A stretch of DNA of 43,036 bases from Planctomycetota bacterium (lineage in GTDB: Bacteria > Planctomycetota > Planctomycetia > Pirellulales > UBA7805), in assembly GCA_003389215.1 (NCBI GenBank), contig QQVP01000116.1, positions 1 to 43,036 on the forward strand, in the 5' to 3' direction. The notes beneath the pieces are model-generated. The model saw only the letters and a list, made by a program, of their open reading frames with translations, searched no databases and was not told the DNA's origin. Below are positions 7,100 to 16,712 of this stretch, one piece after another. The translations under genes and the position numbers were made by a program. Position 1 is the stretch's first letter; each line of letters starts with the position of its first letter.

Positions 7100-10057
7100 A
7101 TGTCGTTCTATTCCTCCAGGCGAAGTCGAAGCGCGCTCTCGACGCGGTGCGCGGCCGCGCTCTTGATCCTTCTGTTGTCTGGGGCCGCGTCGGCCGCGGG
7201 CGAAGAAGCGCGGGTCGAATTCGATCGGGACATCCGTCCCCTCCTGGCACAGAAATGCCTGCTTTGTCACGGACCCGATTCCTCGGCCCGTCAGGCCGAT
7301 TTGCGGCTCGATCTTGAATCGAGTGCGAAGGCACCTCGCGACGACGGGGCCGCGGTCGTTGCCGGCCGGCCCCAGCAGAGTGGCGTGATTCGGCGAATCA
7401 CCAGCGACGACGAGAGCGAGCGCATGCCGCCGATCGATTCGGGCGTCGCGCTGTCTCAGGAGGAAACAGAGCGGTTGCAGCGCTGGATTGTCCAGGGGGC
7501 GGAGTATCAGCGGCATTGGGCCTTTCGCGAAATTCGCCGACCGCGCGTGCCCGACGTCGAAAGCACGTCGTGGCCCGTGGGGGACGTCGATCGATTTGTG
7601 CTGGCCCGACTGGAAGCCCAAGGTCTCGCGCCGGCGTCCGCGGCCGATCGTCGCGTCCTGATTCGGCGACTCACGTTCGACCTGATCGGGTTGGCACCCA
7701 CCGTGGCGGAGGTCGAGGCATTCGTCTCCGACACGTCGCCGCGGGCGTACGAGAAGGTCGTCGACCGACTCTTGGCTTCGCCGCACTTTGGCGAGCGCTG
7801 GGGACGACATTGGCTGGACCTGGTTCGTTACGCCGAGACCTACGGTTACGAACACGATTGGCCGATTCCGCTGGCCTGGCGCTATCGCGACTACGTGATT
7901 CGCATGTTCAACGCGGACGTGCCCTACGATCAGATCGTGCGGGAACACATCGCGGGCGACCTGCTGGAGAACCCCCGCCGGCACGCGATCGAGGGATATC
8001 GCGAATCGATCATCGGGACCGGATTCTGGTATCTGCACGGACAGATGAGCCAGCCGGTCGACGTGCGGAAACACGAGGCGGATCGATTTGACAACCAGAT
8101 CGATGTCTTTTCGCGTGCGATGCTGGGCCTGACCGTGGCCTGTGCGCGGTGCCACGACCACAAGTTCGACCCGATCAGCACGAAGGACTACTACGGCCTG
8201 CTCGGTCTGCTGCGGAGCTCGCGCCGGCAGGAGGCATATCTCGATCCGCACGGCGGGATTGCCGAATCCGTTGCGAAACTCACGGTGCTACGCCGCGAAG
8301 CAGACGCGCTGTTGGCCGGACACGAGGCCGATGCTCGCTATGAGACAGCGTCCGGCGAGGCAGCGATCGGGCGCGACGTTGAGGCTGGCGAAGAGTCGGA
8401 ACAACTTGCGGGGACGGTCCTGTTTGCCGACTTTACGGGCGCGACGTATGGCGATTGGTTCGTTTCCGGTCAGGCATTCGGCGCGGCCCCCACCCAGCCG
8501 CGACAGTGGGACCGCGCGAGCGGTGCGGCGGTGTCGATCCGCCCTGCCCTGGCCCACAGCGGCATGCTGGCGGGAAAGTTGCAGGGCACGCTGGAGTCGC
8601 CGGAGTTCACGATTACGCATCCGCACATTTGGCTCCGCGTGGCCGGCAAGGGGACGATTCGTATCGTCATCAACGGCTACATGATGCAGCGATACAAGGA
8701 TCAACTGTTTCGTGGCACGCAAATCAAGTTGGACATTCCCGAAGACGAACTGCGGTGGGTCGAGCTGGCGGGCGAGTTGAGTCTCTACCTGGGACATACG
8801 GCCTACCTGGAAATCGTCGACAACAGCGATGGCACCCTGATGGTCGACGAGATTCGATTCGCCAAAGGGCCACCCCCCCAGCACGTACAGGCAATCCGAG
8901 GTCCGTCGCAGGGCACCGCGGCGCTCGATGCCCGCTTGGCGGAAATTGCCGGGCGCATGGCGGAGCTTGACCGTGGCCTGCCCTTGCCCAAGCGTGCCTT
9001 GGCGATGTCCGACGGAAATGCCATCGACGCGCGTGTGAAGATCCGCGGCGATGTGCGACAGCTCGGCGCGCAGGTCCCACGCGGTTTGCCCGAGGTGATT
9101 CGAGGGCGTGCTGCACGTGCCAAGACGCCGACCGACGGCAGCGGTCGTCGGATGCTTGCCGAGCAACTGCTCGATCCCGCGAACCCGTTGCTGGCCCGCG
9201 TGCGCGTGAACTGGGTGTGGCATCACCTGTTCGGCCGTGGCATCGTGCCTTCGGTCGACAATTTCGGCGTCCTGGGCGAGCGACCGTCGCATCCGGCGCT
9301 GCTCGACTATCTTGCCGATCGCTTTCGCATGCCTACGGACGAATCGACGTCCGGCTCGCCGGGGTTCGGCTGGTCAGTCAAGCGACTGATTCGCGAAATC
9401 GTTCTGTCGCGGACCTATCGCATGAGCACCCGGCCACAAAGTGAGTCCGCTCAGCGCCTCGATCCCGACAATCGACTGCTGCATCGGATGCGGATTCGCC
9501 GGCTCGAGGGCGAAGCGATTCGCGATGCGATGCTGTCGGTATCGGGGCAGCTCAATCCGAGCCGGTTTGGTCCCGCGGTGCCGGTCCATCTGACACCCTT
9601 CATGCAGGGGCTCAGCCGGCCGGAGAAGAGCGGTCCGCTCGACGGCCACGGCCGCAGGAGCATCTACCTGGAGGTGCGCCGCAACTTCTTGCCGCCCATG
9701 TTCGTGACGTTCGACATGCCGCTGCCGGCCACGTGCGTCGCCCGGCGGAGCAATTCCAACGTACCTGCCCAGGCACTCATCTTGATGAACGACCCGTTTG
9801 TCGCGCAGCAAGCCCGCGCCTGGGCCGAGCGCGTTGTCGAAGAGACTTCGGAGCCGAGCGCCCGAATCGAGCAGTTCTATCTCGAAGCGTTGGCTCGCCC
9901 GCCGCGACCCGACGAGGCAGCCCGCGCCCAAGAGTTCTTGCAACAGCAAGCGACCGCGTATGGAGTCTCGCCCGAAGAGATGGGCGATCATCTACCACTT
10001 TGGACTGACCTGGCACACGCCTTGTTTGGCGTCAAGGAGTTTGTCTTCATCCGCTAG
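7100..10057 (+). CDS. PSD-type protein: cytochrome c, DUF1549 and DUF1553
   Basis: Large exported planctomycete protein. It has a signal peptide (CAAALLILLLSGAASA), then a Planctomycete cytochrome c (PSCyt1) domain with haem site CLLCHG, and DUF1549 with RLTFDLIGLAPTVAE and a second CARCHDHKFDP haem-like motif. About 150 residues of beta-rich sequence (GTVLFADFTGATYGDW to TLMVDEIRF, carbohydrate-binding-like) come next. DUF1553 closes the protein (RVRVNWVWHHLFGRGIV and NVPAQALILMNDPF). I prefer ATG 7100, just before the signal peptide; a GTG at 7040 would add 20 residues with no signal character. No good ribosome site is visible. It is followed 40 bases later by its DUF1501 partner. The substrate is unknown; a periplasmic redox role in polymer use is conjecture. 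Confidence 0.92.
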   Translation: MSFYSSRRSRSALSTRCAAALLILLLSGAASAAGEEARVEFDRDIRPLLAQKCLLCHGPDSSARQADLRLDLESSAKAPRDDGAAVVAGRPQQSGVIRRITSDDESERMPPIDSGVALSQEETERLQRWIVQGAEYQRHWAFREIRRPRVPDVESTSWPVGDVDRFVLARLEAQGLAPASAADRRVLIRRLTFDLIGLAPTVAEVEAFVSDTSPRAYEKVVDRLLASPHFGERWGRHWLDLVRYAETYGYEHDWPIPLAWRYRDYVIRMFNADVPYDQIVREHIAGDLLENPRRHAIEGYRESIIGTGFWYLHGQMSQPVDVRKHEADRFDNQIDVFSRAMLGLTVACARCHDHKFDPISTKDYYGLLGLLRSSRRQEAYLDPHGGIAESVAKLTVLRREADALLAGHEADARYETASGEAAIGRDVEAGEESEQLAGTVLFADFTGATYGDWFVSGQAFGAAPTQPRQWDRASGAAVSIRPALAHSGMLAGKLQGTLESPEFTITHPHIWLRVAGKGTIRIVINGYMMQRYKDQLFRGTQIKLDIPEDELRWVELAGELSLYLGHTAYLEIVDNSDGTLMVDEIRFAKGPPPQHVQAIRGPSQGTAALDARLAEIAGRMAELDRGLPLPKRALAMSDGNAIDARVKIRGDVRQLGAQVPRGLPEVIRGRAARAKTPTDGSGRRMLAEQLLDPANPLLARVRVNWVWHHLFGRGIVPSVDNFGVLGERPSHPALLDYLADRFRMPTDESTSGSPGFGWSVKRLIREIVLSRTYRMSTRPQSESAQRLDPDNRLLHRMRIRRLEGEAIRDAMLSVSGQLNPSRFGPAVPVHLTPFMQGLSRPEKSGPLDGHGRRSIYLEVRRNFLPPMFVTFDMPLPATCVARRSNSNVPAQALILMNDPFVAQQARAWAERVVEETSEPSARIEQFYLEALARPPRPDEAARAQEFLQQQATAYGVSPEEMGDHLPLWTDLAHALFGVKEFVFIR

Positions 10058-10097
10058 GGACCGCGACCGCCTGCCGCCGGATGGGAAAGCAATCGAC

Positions 10098-11525
10098 GTG
10101 AACCTTTGCCGAAGAACATGTTCTGGCACGCTCACCCGACGCGAGATGCTCGCGCGCTGCGGGCTGGGTTTCGGCAGCACGGCGCTGGCGTCGTTGCTGG
10201 CTGAAGAATCGGCCCGCGCCGCCCCGTCTCGGCACGAACCGCTGGCCGCGCGTCCGCCCCATTTTCCGGCCCGGGCCCGCAACGTCATCTTTCTGTTCAT
10301 GGAAGGGGGCGTCTCGCAGGTCGACTCGTTCGATCCCAAGCCGCTGTTGCAGAAACTCGACGGTCAGCCCTTCCCCAGCGACATCGAGCCGACGCAATTC
10401 AACGAAGTCGGCAACACGTTTGCCAGCCCGTGGAGGTTTCGCCCCTATGGCGAGTGCGGGATCCCGGTGAGCGAGTTGTTTCCTCACGTCGGCCAGGTCG
10501 TCGACGAACTCGCCGTGGTCCGCTCGGCGGTCAGCGAGTTTGCCGAACACACGAACGCCAACTATCACTTTCACACCGGCAGCGGGCGACAGGGTCTTCC
10601 TTCGGCCGGAGCCTGGGTGACCTACGGACTCGGTTCCGAAAATCAGAATCTGCCCGGCTATGTTGTCATCGAGTCGAACAGTTTCCTCCCGCCCGGAGGG
10701 CCCGACAACTTTGGCGCGGGTTTTCTGCCTGCCAGCTATCAGGGATCGATGTTCCGCGCGGCCGCGACGCCCGTTCCGAATATCGCGCCTGCCGAGGTAC
10801 GCCCGGAACTTCAGCGGAACAAGTTGAACCTGGTTCGCGACATCGACGAACTCGGGCTGGCCGAGTACGGGCGCGACGATCAGCTGGAGTCGGCCATCGC
10901 GAATTTCGAATTGGCCTATCGCATGCAGACGGCCGTGCCCGACCTGGCCGACCTTCGCGGCGAGACGGCGATGACGAAGCGGCTGTACGGACTCGACGCG
11001 GCCCACGAGCCGACGCGGCTGTTTGCCACCGAGTGTCTTTTGGCACGTCGCATGGTCGAGCGCGGGGTGCGGTTCGTCGAGCTCCTTATGCCCGCGGGGA
11101 CGCGCTGGGATCAGCACAGCAACTTTCGCAAGGACCACCGGGCCAACGCGCTGACGGTCGACCAGCCGATCGCCGCGTTGATTTCCGATCTGAAGCAGCG
11201 GGGACTGCTGGACGAGACGCTCGTGCTTTGGTCGGGCGAGTTCGGACGCACCCCATTTGCCCAAGGCAAAGACGGTCGCGACCACAACGAGTATGGATTC
11301 TCGCTCTGGATGGCCGGCGGCGGAATCCGCGGCGGTGTGGTCTACGGCGCGACGGATGAGTTCGGCTACAAGGTGATCGACAACCCGGTGACGGTCTACG
11401 ATCTTCACGCCACGATGCTGCACCTCTTGGGGCTCGATCACCGGAAGCTCACCTACCGCTTTGGCGGTCGCGATATGCGGCTCACCGACGTCCACGGTCA
11501 CGTGCTCGAGCCGATTCTGGCCTGA
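10098..11525 (+). CDS. DUF1501 family protein, second copy
   Basis: Partner of the PSD protein just upstream (40-base gap, same strand). The N-terminus carries a Tat-type motif, TRREMLARCGLGFG, then an alanine-rich stretch. Family landmarks are FLFMEGGVSQVDSFDPKP, HFHTGSGRQGLPSAGAWV, RWDQHSNFRKDHR and the hallmark WSGEFGRTPFAQGKDGRDH. The 475-residue length fits. GTG 10098 is chosen as start since it stands before the Tat motif; the open frame extends far upstream but overlaps the preceding gene. ATG 10146 is too late because it would cut into the twin-arginine motif. Compared with the 2114-3415 homologue it keeps the GRDH motif with a different following sequence, so the two are diverged paralogues. 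Confidence 0.92.
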   Translation: MNLCRRTCSGTLTRREMLARCGLGFGSTALASLLAEESARAAPSRHEPLAARPPHFPARARNVIFLFMEGGVSQVDSFDPKPLLQKLDGQPFPSDIEPTQFNEVGNTFASPWRFRPYGECGIPVSELFPHVGQVVDELAVVRSAVSEFAEHTNANYHFHTGSGRQGLPSAGAWVTYGLGSENQNLPGYVVIESNSFLPPGGPDNFGAGFLPASYQGSMFRAAATPVPNIAPAEVRPELQRNKLNLVRDIDELGLAEYGRDDQLESAIANFELAYRMQTAVPDLADLRGETAMTKRLYGLDAAHEPTRLFATECLLARRMVERGVRFVELLMPAGTRWDQHSNFRKDHRANALTVDQPIAALISDLKQRGLLDETLVLWSGEFGRTPFAQGKDGRDHNEYGFSLWMAGGGIRGGVVYGATDEFGYKVIDNPVTVYDLHATMLHLLGLDHRKLTYRFGGRDMRLTDVHGHVLEPILA

Positions 11526-11618
11526 AGCTAGGGTGTCTCGCCGAGTGGAGCCGCCTGCGACGCCCGCCCTCTCGCGGCGCGTGGGTCGATCCGGTACGAT
11601 GCCCCCGATCGTTGTTCG

Positions 11619-11780
11619 CTAGAGCGCGTCTAGGATAGGTGTAGCGTCGTTGGCGTGGGCGAGGCAAGTTTGGCCACCAGACCGAAGCAGACGAATTGGT
11701 AGATTCGTCGATGCAGGTCGACGACGTCAAACGCAGTCGTAGCCCGCCAAGACGCTAGAGATAAACGAGACACGCTCTAG
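11619..11780. mobile_element. CTAG-bounded MITE-like element, copy 1
   Basis: A 162-bp non-coding element with inverted ends: CTAGAGCGCGTCTAG at the left and CGAGACACGCTCTAG at the right. Two further copies, at 27725-27886 and 38470-38632, match along the whole length, including the internal GAGGCAAGTTTGGC and TTCGTCGATGCAGGTCGACG. There is no transposase, so movement would need one in trans. If CTAG at both edges is a duplicated target, the ends proper begin AGCG and the element would resemble IS5-type derivatives; that assignment is inference. Confidence 0.85.
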
Positions 11781-11808
11781 TTCTTTTCCTCGGAGCCTTG
11801 CAGGATCC

Positions 11809-12456
11809 ATGACGATGAACCGACGTCTCTTCGCGCTCGCGCTGTCCTTGTTGTATCTGATTGGTTTGACCGCTTGCCAGAATGACGCGGTCGAGACGGC
11901 GTCGACCGGCGCGGACCCGGAAGAAGCCGCCGCCGATTCCGCAGAGGCGGCCGCGGCGACGACGACCGCCTTCGGCGGCAAGCGACACGCGATTCCCGGC
12001 AGGATCGAGGCCGAGAACTACGACGAGGGTGAGCCCGGCGTCGCCTATCACGACCTCGACGAAAAGAACCACGGCGCCGATTACCGGGGCGTCACCCAGG
12101 TCGACATCGAACCGCGCACGGACGCCTCGGGAAACCATGGAATCGGCTGGACCAAGGCAGGCGAGTGGGTCACGTACAGCGTGGTCGTCCAGGAGTCCGG
12201 AACCTACGACGTCTCGTTTCCCGTCGGATCGGGCGGTCCGGGCGGGACCTTTCATCTGGAATTCGACGGCCAGGACGTGACCGGACCGATTGAGGTTCCC
12301 GACACCGGCAGCTTTCACACCCTCAAGACGATCAAGAAGGAAGGGGTCGAGCTGGAAGCGGGCGAGTACCTGATGAAGATGGTCATGGACGCCGACGGAG
12401 AGACGGGCTGGGTGATGGACGTCGACTACATCGAGTTCGAGAAGAAGTCGTTGTAG
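11809..12456 (+). CDS. CBM6-like carbohydrate-binding lipoprotein
   Basis: Predicted surface lipoprotein. The signal peptide ends in a lipobox, LIGLTAC, with the acylated cysteine near residue 23. A low-complexity linker rich in alanine, glutamate and threonine follows (residues 27-60), then a single beta-sandwich of the carbohydrate-binding module 6 type. The module shows PGRIEAENYDEG, HDLDEKNHGADYRG, GWTKAGEWVTYSV and the closing MDVDYIEF, all usual for CBM6. No catalytic domain is attached, so it probably tethers sugars or helps a partner enzyme. Two start codons (11809 and 11815) are possible. It lies just after MITE copy 1 and stands alone. Confidence 0.85.
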   Translation: MTMNRRLFALALSLLYLIGLTACQNDAVETASTGADPEEAAADSAEAAAATTTAFGGKRHAIPGRIEAENYDEGEPGVAYHDLDEKNHGADYRGVTQVDIEPRTDASGNHGIGWTKAGEWVTYSVVVQESGTYDVSFPVGSGGPGGTFHLEFDGQDVTGPIEVPDTGSFHTLKTIKKEGVELEAGEYLMKMVMDADGETGWVMDVDYIEFEKKSL

Positions 12457-12553
12457 TCGGGTCGCCCTGGGGTGCGCCCGTGGCAGCCGGGTCGCGACCG
12501 AGACGGATTCGCGAAGTCGCGCGAGCAGCGCCCCGCAAGAGATCCGTCAGCGA

Positions 12554-14812
12554 CTACAAGTTCGGGAGCGAAGGCGGCCCCGGCCTTGGTCCCGAGCCCG
12601 AAGACCCGCCGCCCGCAGGACGTGGCTCCGGAATCACGACCTGACGAAAGTCGATCCCGAAGGGATGATCCAACTCGCGCTGGGCCAGATAGGCCCACGG
12701 CGTATTGGGATTCTCTTCCAGGCAGCGCGTCAGGAGACGCTCCGCCTCGTCGGCTCGCTTGCGCGTTCGCGTATCGCCGCGCAGCACCTCGACGGCCTCA
12801 CACTCGATGTGGTTCGTCTCGGGTCGAAACGCCTGCTGCTTCGCCCCCTCCTCGACCCGCAGGCAGAAGATTCGATACTCCTCGTAGCGCACGCTGGCCG
12901 CCAGCAGCCGACCCAAAGTCAGGTCGTACCAGGCACGCCAGCGCTGCGACGACTCGGTTTTGTACTCGCTCTCCATACCCCCTTGGAACACCGCAATCGC
13001 CTTCTCGATGGCCGCCACGGTCGGCTTCATCTTCGCCTGCTCGTCTTCTAGCTCGGCGCGCAGCCGCCGTCGAAAGGTCGCCGCGGCGTAGTAGACCCGT
13101 ACGGTGCGATCGCCGTTGATCAAGCGATCGCGGGTCTCGCGTCGCACGTTGAAGAACGTCGTCCGCGGCGGCTCCTCGGCGACCTTGCCGCGATAGGTAA
13201 GACTCACCGCGCGGACCACCGCCGCCCGCAAGGGATGCTCTTCCAACTCACGGGTGATCTCCTCGCGCGAGCGATAGTCGGGCCGATAGGCTCGGATGTC
13301 GTCGAGCACGAACGGACCACGATCGGCCGGGCGGTCGAAAATGGTGTAGCTTCCGCCGGTGGCCGCGGCGAGCCGCGTCATGGCATAGGGGCCGAAGCCA
13401 GAAGAGATTCGCTCGAGCTGCGGTCCGCCAAACCAGGGCGGCAGATCGCCGATCACCTCGGGTTCATAGGTCGTCCATTCCGGCAAATCGGCCTCGAACC
13501 AATAGGGTAGCTTGAGCCGCTCGCGCAGCGCCGCGTCGGGGCCCTTGGCCACGGGCAGCCAATACTCGTCCTTCGTCGGCTTATGGGTCCAGACGTGGGT
13601 GCCGAGCGATCTGCCGAGGACCGCGGAAGGACCGACGACGGAGACCTGTACGTTCGCTTCGCGACAAACGGCCACGGTCTGCTCCAGTCGATCGAGGTCG
13701 TCGCCCGCTTCGTCGGTCCAGACGACGACGGTCAACTGGTCGCGGGCCTTTTCCCGATAGCGACGCACACACCACTGGACCGCGCGAAAGACGTTTTCCC
13801 GACCGCTGTTGTCGAGCGGAATGTTCTGGACTGCCTCGATGATCTTTTTTGTCCGCTCGGTCGGCTTGGCGATTTCCTTCACGCCGCGGCCGAAGGCGAC
13901 GGCCACGTTCCGCAGGCGATGAACGTCTTTCGCCTCGGCCTCGTCCTTGGCGTCGGACTCCTCCAGGTCGGCGAACAGTTTGGTAAGCCGCTTGGCGACG
14001 CGCTGTCGGTCGTTCACCAGACTGATCGACGAGTCGAAGAGCCACACCACCATCAGATCGCCATCGACAAGCTGGCTGCGCAGCTCGCCGAACACCCCGT
14101 CGACCGCTTCGTCCGCCGACAGGGCGTTCCGCAGGGTGAGATCGCCGACCTGCGGACCCGCCTTGCCGCGGTTACGCTTGGAAAACCGCCGACGTATCCC
14201 CGTGAAGGGAAGCTTGCGGCTTACGTCCAGCGTCCTTAAATCCTCGATGGAGAGCAGATCGCTTTCTTCGTCGTCGGGCACAGCGGTCGGATCGGGCGGC
14301 GAGAAGTCGACTTCCTTGACGATCGGGTCGATGATGACCGCCTCGCGGACCGACGATTCCGAATCGGGATCCGGCGCCAGGGCGAGCAGCGCCTCGTTTC
14401 GGTCCTGGTCCGGCAGCTCTTCGTCGGGCATGGCGACCGTGATCGCGCGTTGATCGTCCTTGGGCTGCAGGAGCGGGATCAGGATAAGCGAGAAGGCCAA
14501 CATCAGCAGCGCATGCACCCCCGTCGAAGCGGCCCAGGGCGCGGCCAGGTTGCCCGCGCGACGCAACAGACGCGATGCGACTCCGGCGTCGCGGCGGGGC
14601 ACCGGGTCTTCGCCTTCGGCGGTGGCTGCGCCGGCCGCGAAGTTAGGCAGCGCATGCGGAGGTCGCGGAAGATCGAACGGCGAGACGTCGTTGGCCCAGC
14701 GGTCGCGGAGTCGGGTCACGAGGGGGGCGTCGTCCGCGAGGGGATCGGCCAGCCCCTGAATCGGCGGCGACGGCGATTCGACTTCGACGAAGATGGGCGA
14801 ATCGTCTTTCAT
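12554..14812 (-). CDS. Membrane-anchored vWA domain protein
   Basis: Long planctomycete protein of 752 residues. A proline-rich cytoplasmic N-terminus precedes one transmembrane helix (VHALLMLAFSLILIPLL, about residue 117). An acidic linker follows, then a von Willebrand A domain beginning VVWLFDSSISLV, in which DSSIS supplies the metal-binding DxSxS motif. LTVVVWTDEAGDD provides a later vWA strand. The remaining 350 residues have no domain I can name, though the C-terminal RADEAERLLTRCLEENPNTPWAYLA is TPR-like. Proteins of this build usually bind ligands or form complexes at the envelope. It has no same-strand partner nearby. The tail is rich in proline, glycine and serine. Confidence 0.8.
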   Translation of the reverse strand: MKDDSPIFVEVESPSPPIQGLADPLADDAPLVTRLRDRWANDVSPFDLPRPPHALPNFAAGAATAEGEDPVPRRDAGVASRLLRRAGNLAAPWAASTGVHALLMLAFSLILIPLLQPKDDQRAITVAMPDEELPDQDRNEALLALAPDPDSESSVREAVIIDPIVKEVDFSPPDPTAVPDDEESDLLSIEDLRTLDVSRKLPFTGIRRRFSKRNRGKAGPQVGDLTLRNALSADEAVDGVFGELRSQLVDGDLMVVWLFDSSISLVNDRQRVAKRLTKLFADLEESDAKDEAEAKDVHRLRNVAVAFGRGVKEIAKPTERTKKIIEAVQNIPLDNSGRENVFRAVQWCVRRYREKARDQLTVVVWTDEAGDDLDRLEQTVAVCREANVQVSVVGPSAVLGRSLGTHVWTHKPTKDEYWLPVAKGPDAALRERLKLPYWFEADLPEWTTYEPEVIGDLPPWFGGPQLERISSGFGPYAMTRLAAATGGSYTIFDRPADRGPFVLDDIRAYRPDYRSREEITRELEEHPLRAAVVRAVSLTYRGKVAEEPPRTTFFNVRRETRDRLINGDRTVRVYYAAATFRRRLRAELEDEQAKMKPTVAAIEKAIAVFQGGMESEYKTESSQRWRAWYDLTLGRLLAASVRYEEYRIFCLRVEEGAKQQAFRPETNHIECEAVEVLRGDTRTRKRADEAERLLTRCLEENPNTPWAYLAQRELDHPFGIDFRQVVIPEPRPAGGGSSGSGPRPGPPSLPNL

Positions 14813-15280
14813 AACGACGGCGCGGGCGATCGGTCGCAGGCGCGGCGCCGGTCGCGGCAGCGGCCACCTTTGCGGGGTGTGCTATCGGGCTCCCCGATTC
14901 TAGTCGCTGCGGGTCTTCGTGGACAAGAGTTTGTCGTCTGCGGGGCGTGGGGCGGGCGGTGACGAGTTGCCTCATCATTGGGGAAAGCGGGCGATCGTGC
15001 ACATCTCAAGGCATCCCTGCGCGTCTTTACTTGCTCGTCGCTGACTTGCATCTGCTCGATGTTGAAGGCTCCTAGATTCTTGAATCTGCACGGCCCGCAA
15101 CCTCGTTTTCGAGACGACCCGCGCCGAGCCGCGCACGTGGATGGCACTGTATCTCGATTGACCCTCTGCGCAGGCCCAGCTAGCCTGGAAATCGAACCGA
15201 CCGATCGGGTCGCTTCGCCGCTCTCTTCCCTTTGCGTTTTCCACGGGATCCCGATCACCCGCCACGGCGGAGGCTGAACC
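14813..15280. other. Intergenic stretch between divergent genes
   Basis: It separates the minus-strand vWA gene from mscL on the plus strand and should hold both promoters. I see no RNA gene or repeat. The only clear signal is GGAGG at about 15268-15272, the ribosome site for mscL. Several short frames cross the region, but none resembles a known family. Confidence 0.5.
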
Positions 15281-15730
15281 ATGGGCATGATGAAGGAGTT
15301 TAGGGAGTTTGCCGTCAAGGGCAACGTCGTCGACATGGCAGTCGGCATCATTATCGGCGGGGCGTTTGGCTCGATCGTCAAGTCGCTGGTCGCCGACGTC
15401 ATCATGCCGCCGATCGGGCTGCTGCTCGGTGGCATCGACTTCTCGAAGCTGGCCTTCGTGATTCAGCCGGCCAAGGAAGAGGGGGGCAAGATTGTCGAGG
15501 AGGCCGTGAGCATCAACTACGGCAACTTCATCAACAACGTGATCAGCTTTCTGATCGTGGCCTTTGCCGTCTTCCTGCTGGTCAAGGCGATCAACGTCGC
15601 CAAGCGCAAGGAAGAAGAGGCCCCGCCCGCACCGACCGAGAAGGACTGCCCCTTCTGCTGTGCCCGCATTCCGATCAAGGCGACCCGCTGCCCGAATTGC
15701 ACTTCGCAGCTCGAGGCGGAACCGGCCTAG
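15281..15730 (+). CDS. mscL: Large-conductance mechanosensitive channel MscL with zinc ribbon
   Basis: Homopentameric inner-membrane channel that opens under membrane tension and lets solutes escape during hypo-osmotic shock. It starts [18 protein letters not shown] and has the family TM1 ([20 protein letters not shown]), the MPPIG turn, and TM2 ([15 protein letters not shown]). The start is secured by GGAGG seven bases before the ATG. At 149 residues it is slightly longer than the classical channel. The extra C-terminus holds two Cys pairs (CPFC and CPNC) spaced as a zinc ribbon, in place of a plain cytoplasmic helix bundle. Sucrose-synthesis genes 4 kb to the right fit an osmotic theme. Confidence 0.95.
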   Translation: MGMMKEFREFAVKGNVVDMAVGIIIGGAFGSIVKSLVADVIMPPIGLLLGGIDFSKLAFVIQPAKEEGGKIVEEAVSINYGNFINNVISFLIVAFAVFLLVKAINVAKRKEEEAPPAPTEKDCPFCCARIPIKATRCPNCTSQLEAEPA

Positions 15731-15981
15731 TTGGTGCCTGCGCGGCACGGGCAATCGCACGCTCCACGTCGCCGCCGTTGTTGCCCGATTTGGGGCAATG
15801 AACTAGATTGAAACCGAGGGCCTCTCCTTCGGAAGCTGGCTGCCCCGCCGCCGGAATCCGCAGCCGACGCCGGCCGCAACGAAGACGAATGCGGCAACGG
15901 CCCGTCCCGTCCTGGCCGCATGGATCGTGCCCCCGTGAGCCGCGCGCTGGCCGCTACCTGAACCCTCTCACCGCACCACGC

Positions 15982-16476
15982 ATGACTCCCTCGTCGAACA
16001 CCGCCCGGCTCAAGGAGTTTCTGCTGAGCCCTTTTGCGACCTACATCGCCTTCAGCGGGCTGAGCTTCTTCTTGGTCTTGGGGCTGACGACGCTGTTTGT
16101 CGAGATCGTCGACCTGGGCGAGAACCTGGGCTTTCTGATTCCGCTGGTGATTGTCTTCTTTCTGAATTTTCTGGCTTGCCGGTACTTCATCTATCGGAAT
16201 CCCCACGACTCGATCGTCGGCCAGTTCATTCGCTTTTCCATCTCCGCGATCGGCTTCCGCGTCGCCGAATACCTGACCTACAGTCTGCTGGTCACCTATT
16301 TTGGCTTGTGGTACTTCGGCGTGATGATTGTCGTCTTGCCGACGTCGTTCGTGGTCAAATACCTGTACTTCAAGGTCATCGTGTTTCGCATCAAGCGGGA
16401 TCGGCCGGCCGTCGCCCCGGCGGCCGCGGACGAAGAGGCGGTGCCGCTCGCCAGCGGAGCCGATGAGATCCGCTAG
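15982..16476 (+). CDS. GtrA-like membrane protein
   Basis: Small four-helix membrane protein of the GtrA/DPMS family, thought to help flip polyprenyl-linked sugars or to work with a glycosyltransferase. Four hydrophobic segments are visible (starting at FATYIAFSG, LGFLIPLVI, FSISAIGFR and WYFGVMIVV) with the usual RYFIYRNP between helices two and three. Start ATG 15982 puts a short polar N-terminus before the first helix; the longer frame from 15808 would add an improbable arginine- and proline-rich lead. The C-terminal tail is acidic and alanine-rich. A methyltransferase follows on the same strand 236 bases later. No glycosyltransferase partner is next to it. Confidence 0.85.
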   Translation: MTPSSNTARLKEFLLSPFATYIAFSGLSFFLVLGLTTLFVEIVDLGENLGFLIPLVIVFFLNFLACRYFIYRNPHDSIVGQFIRFSISAIGFRVAEYLTYSLLVTYFGLWYFGVMIVVLPTSFVVKYLYFKVIVFRIKRDRPAVAPAAADEEAVPLASGADEIR

Positions 16477-16712
16477 GAGTCCCCGGGGAGCTTCGCCTGC
16501 GGACCGCGGGCGAGCGTGACCGCCCTCCAACCGACGAACGTTGGCCGGCATGCGCCCGCGGGCCCATTTTCGCCGCGGGCCCGTTTTCGGCACGCCAGTC
16601 GAGGTGGCCGAGCCGTTTGCTACAATGGAGTTTGCCGCGAATTAAGGCCGGACCGCGCCGATCCGGATGCGGTCGCCACGCGTGCAGTTCCCTTCCCGCC
16701 CCCGAGACTGCC

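Noticed and set aside
10047..11501. 484-codon minus-strand frame opposite DUF1501
   Set aside because: Shadow frame of a GC-rich gene. DUF1501 hallmarks are on the plus strand.
11482..11730. Shared peptide PRPRQRRYTYP in frames near 11482-11730 and 38201-38602
   Set aside because: The shared peptide comes from translating the CTAG repeat, not from a protein family.
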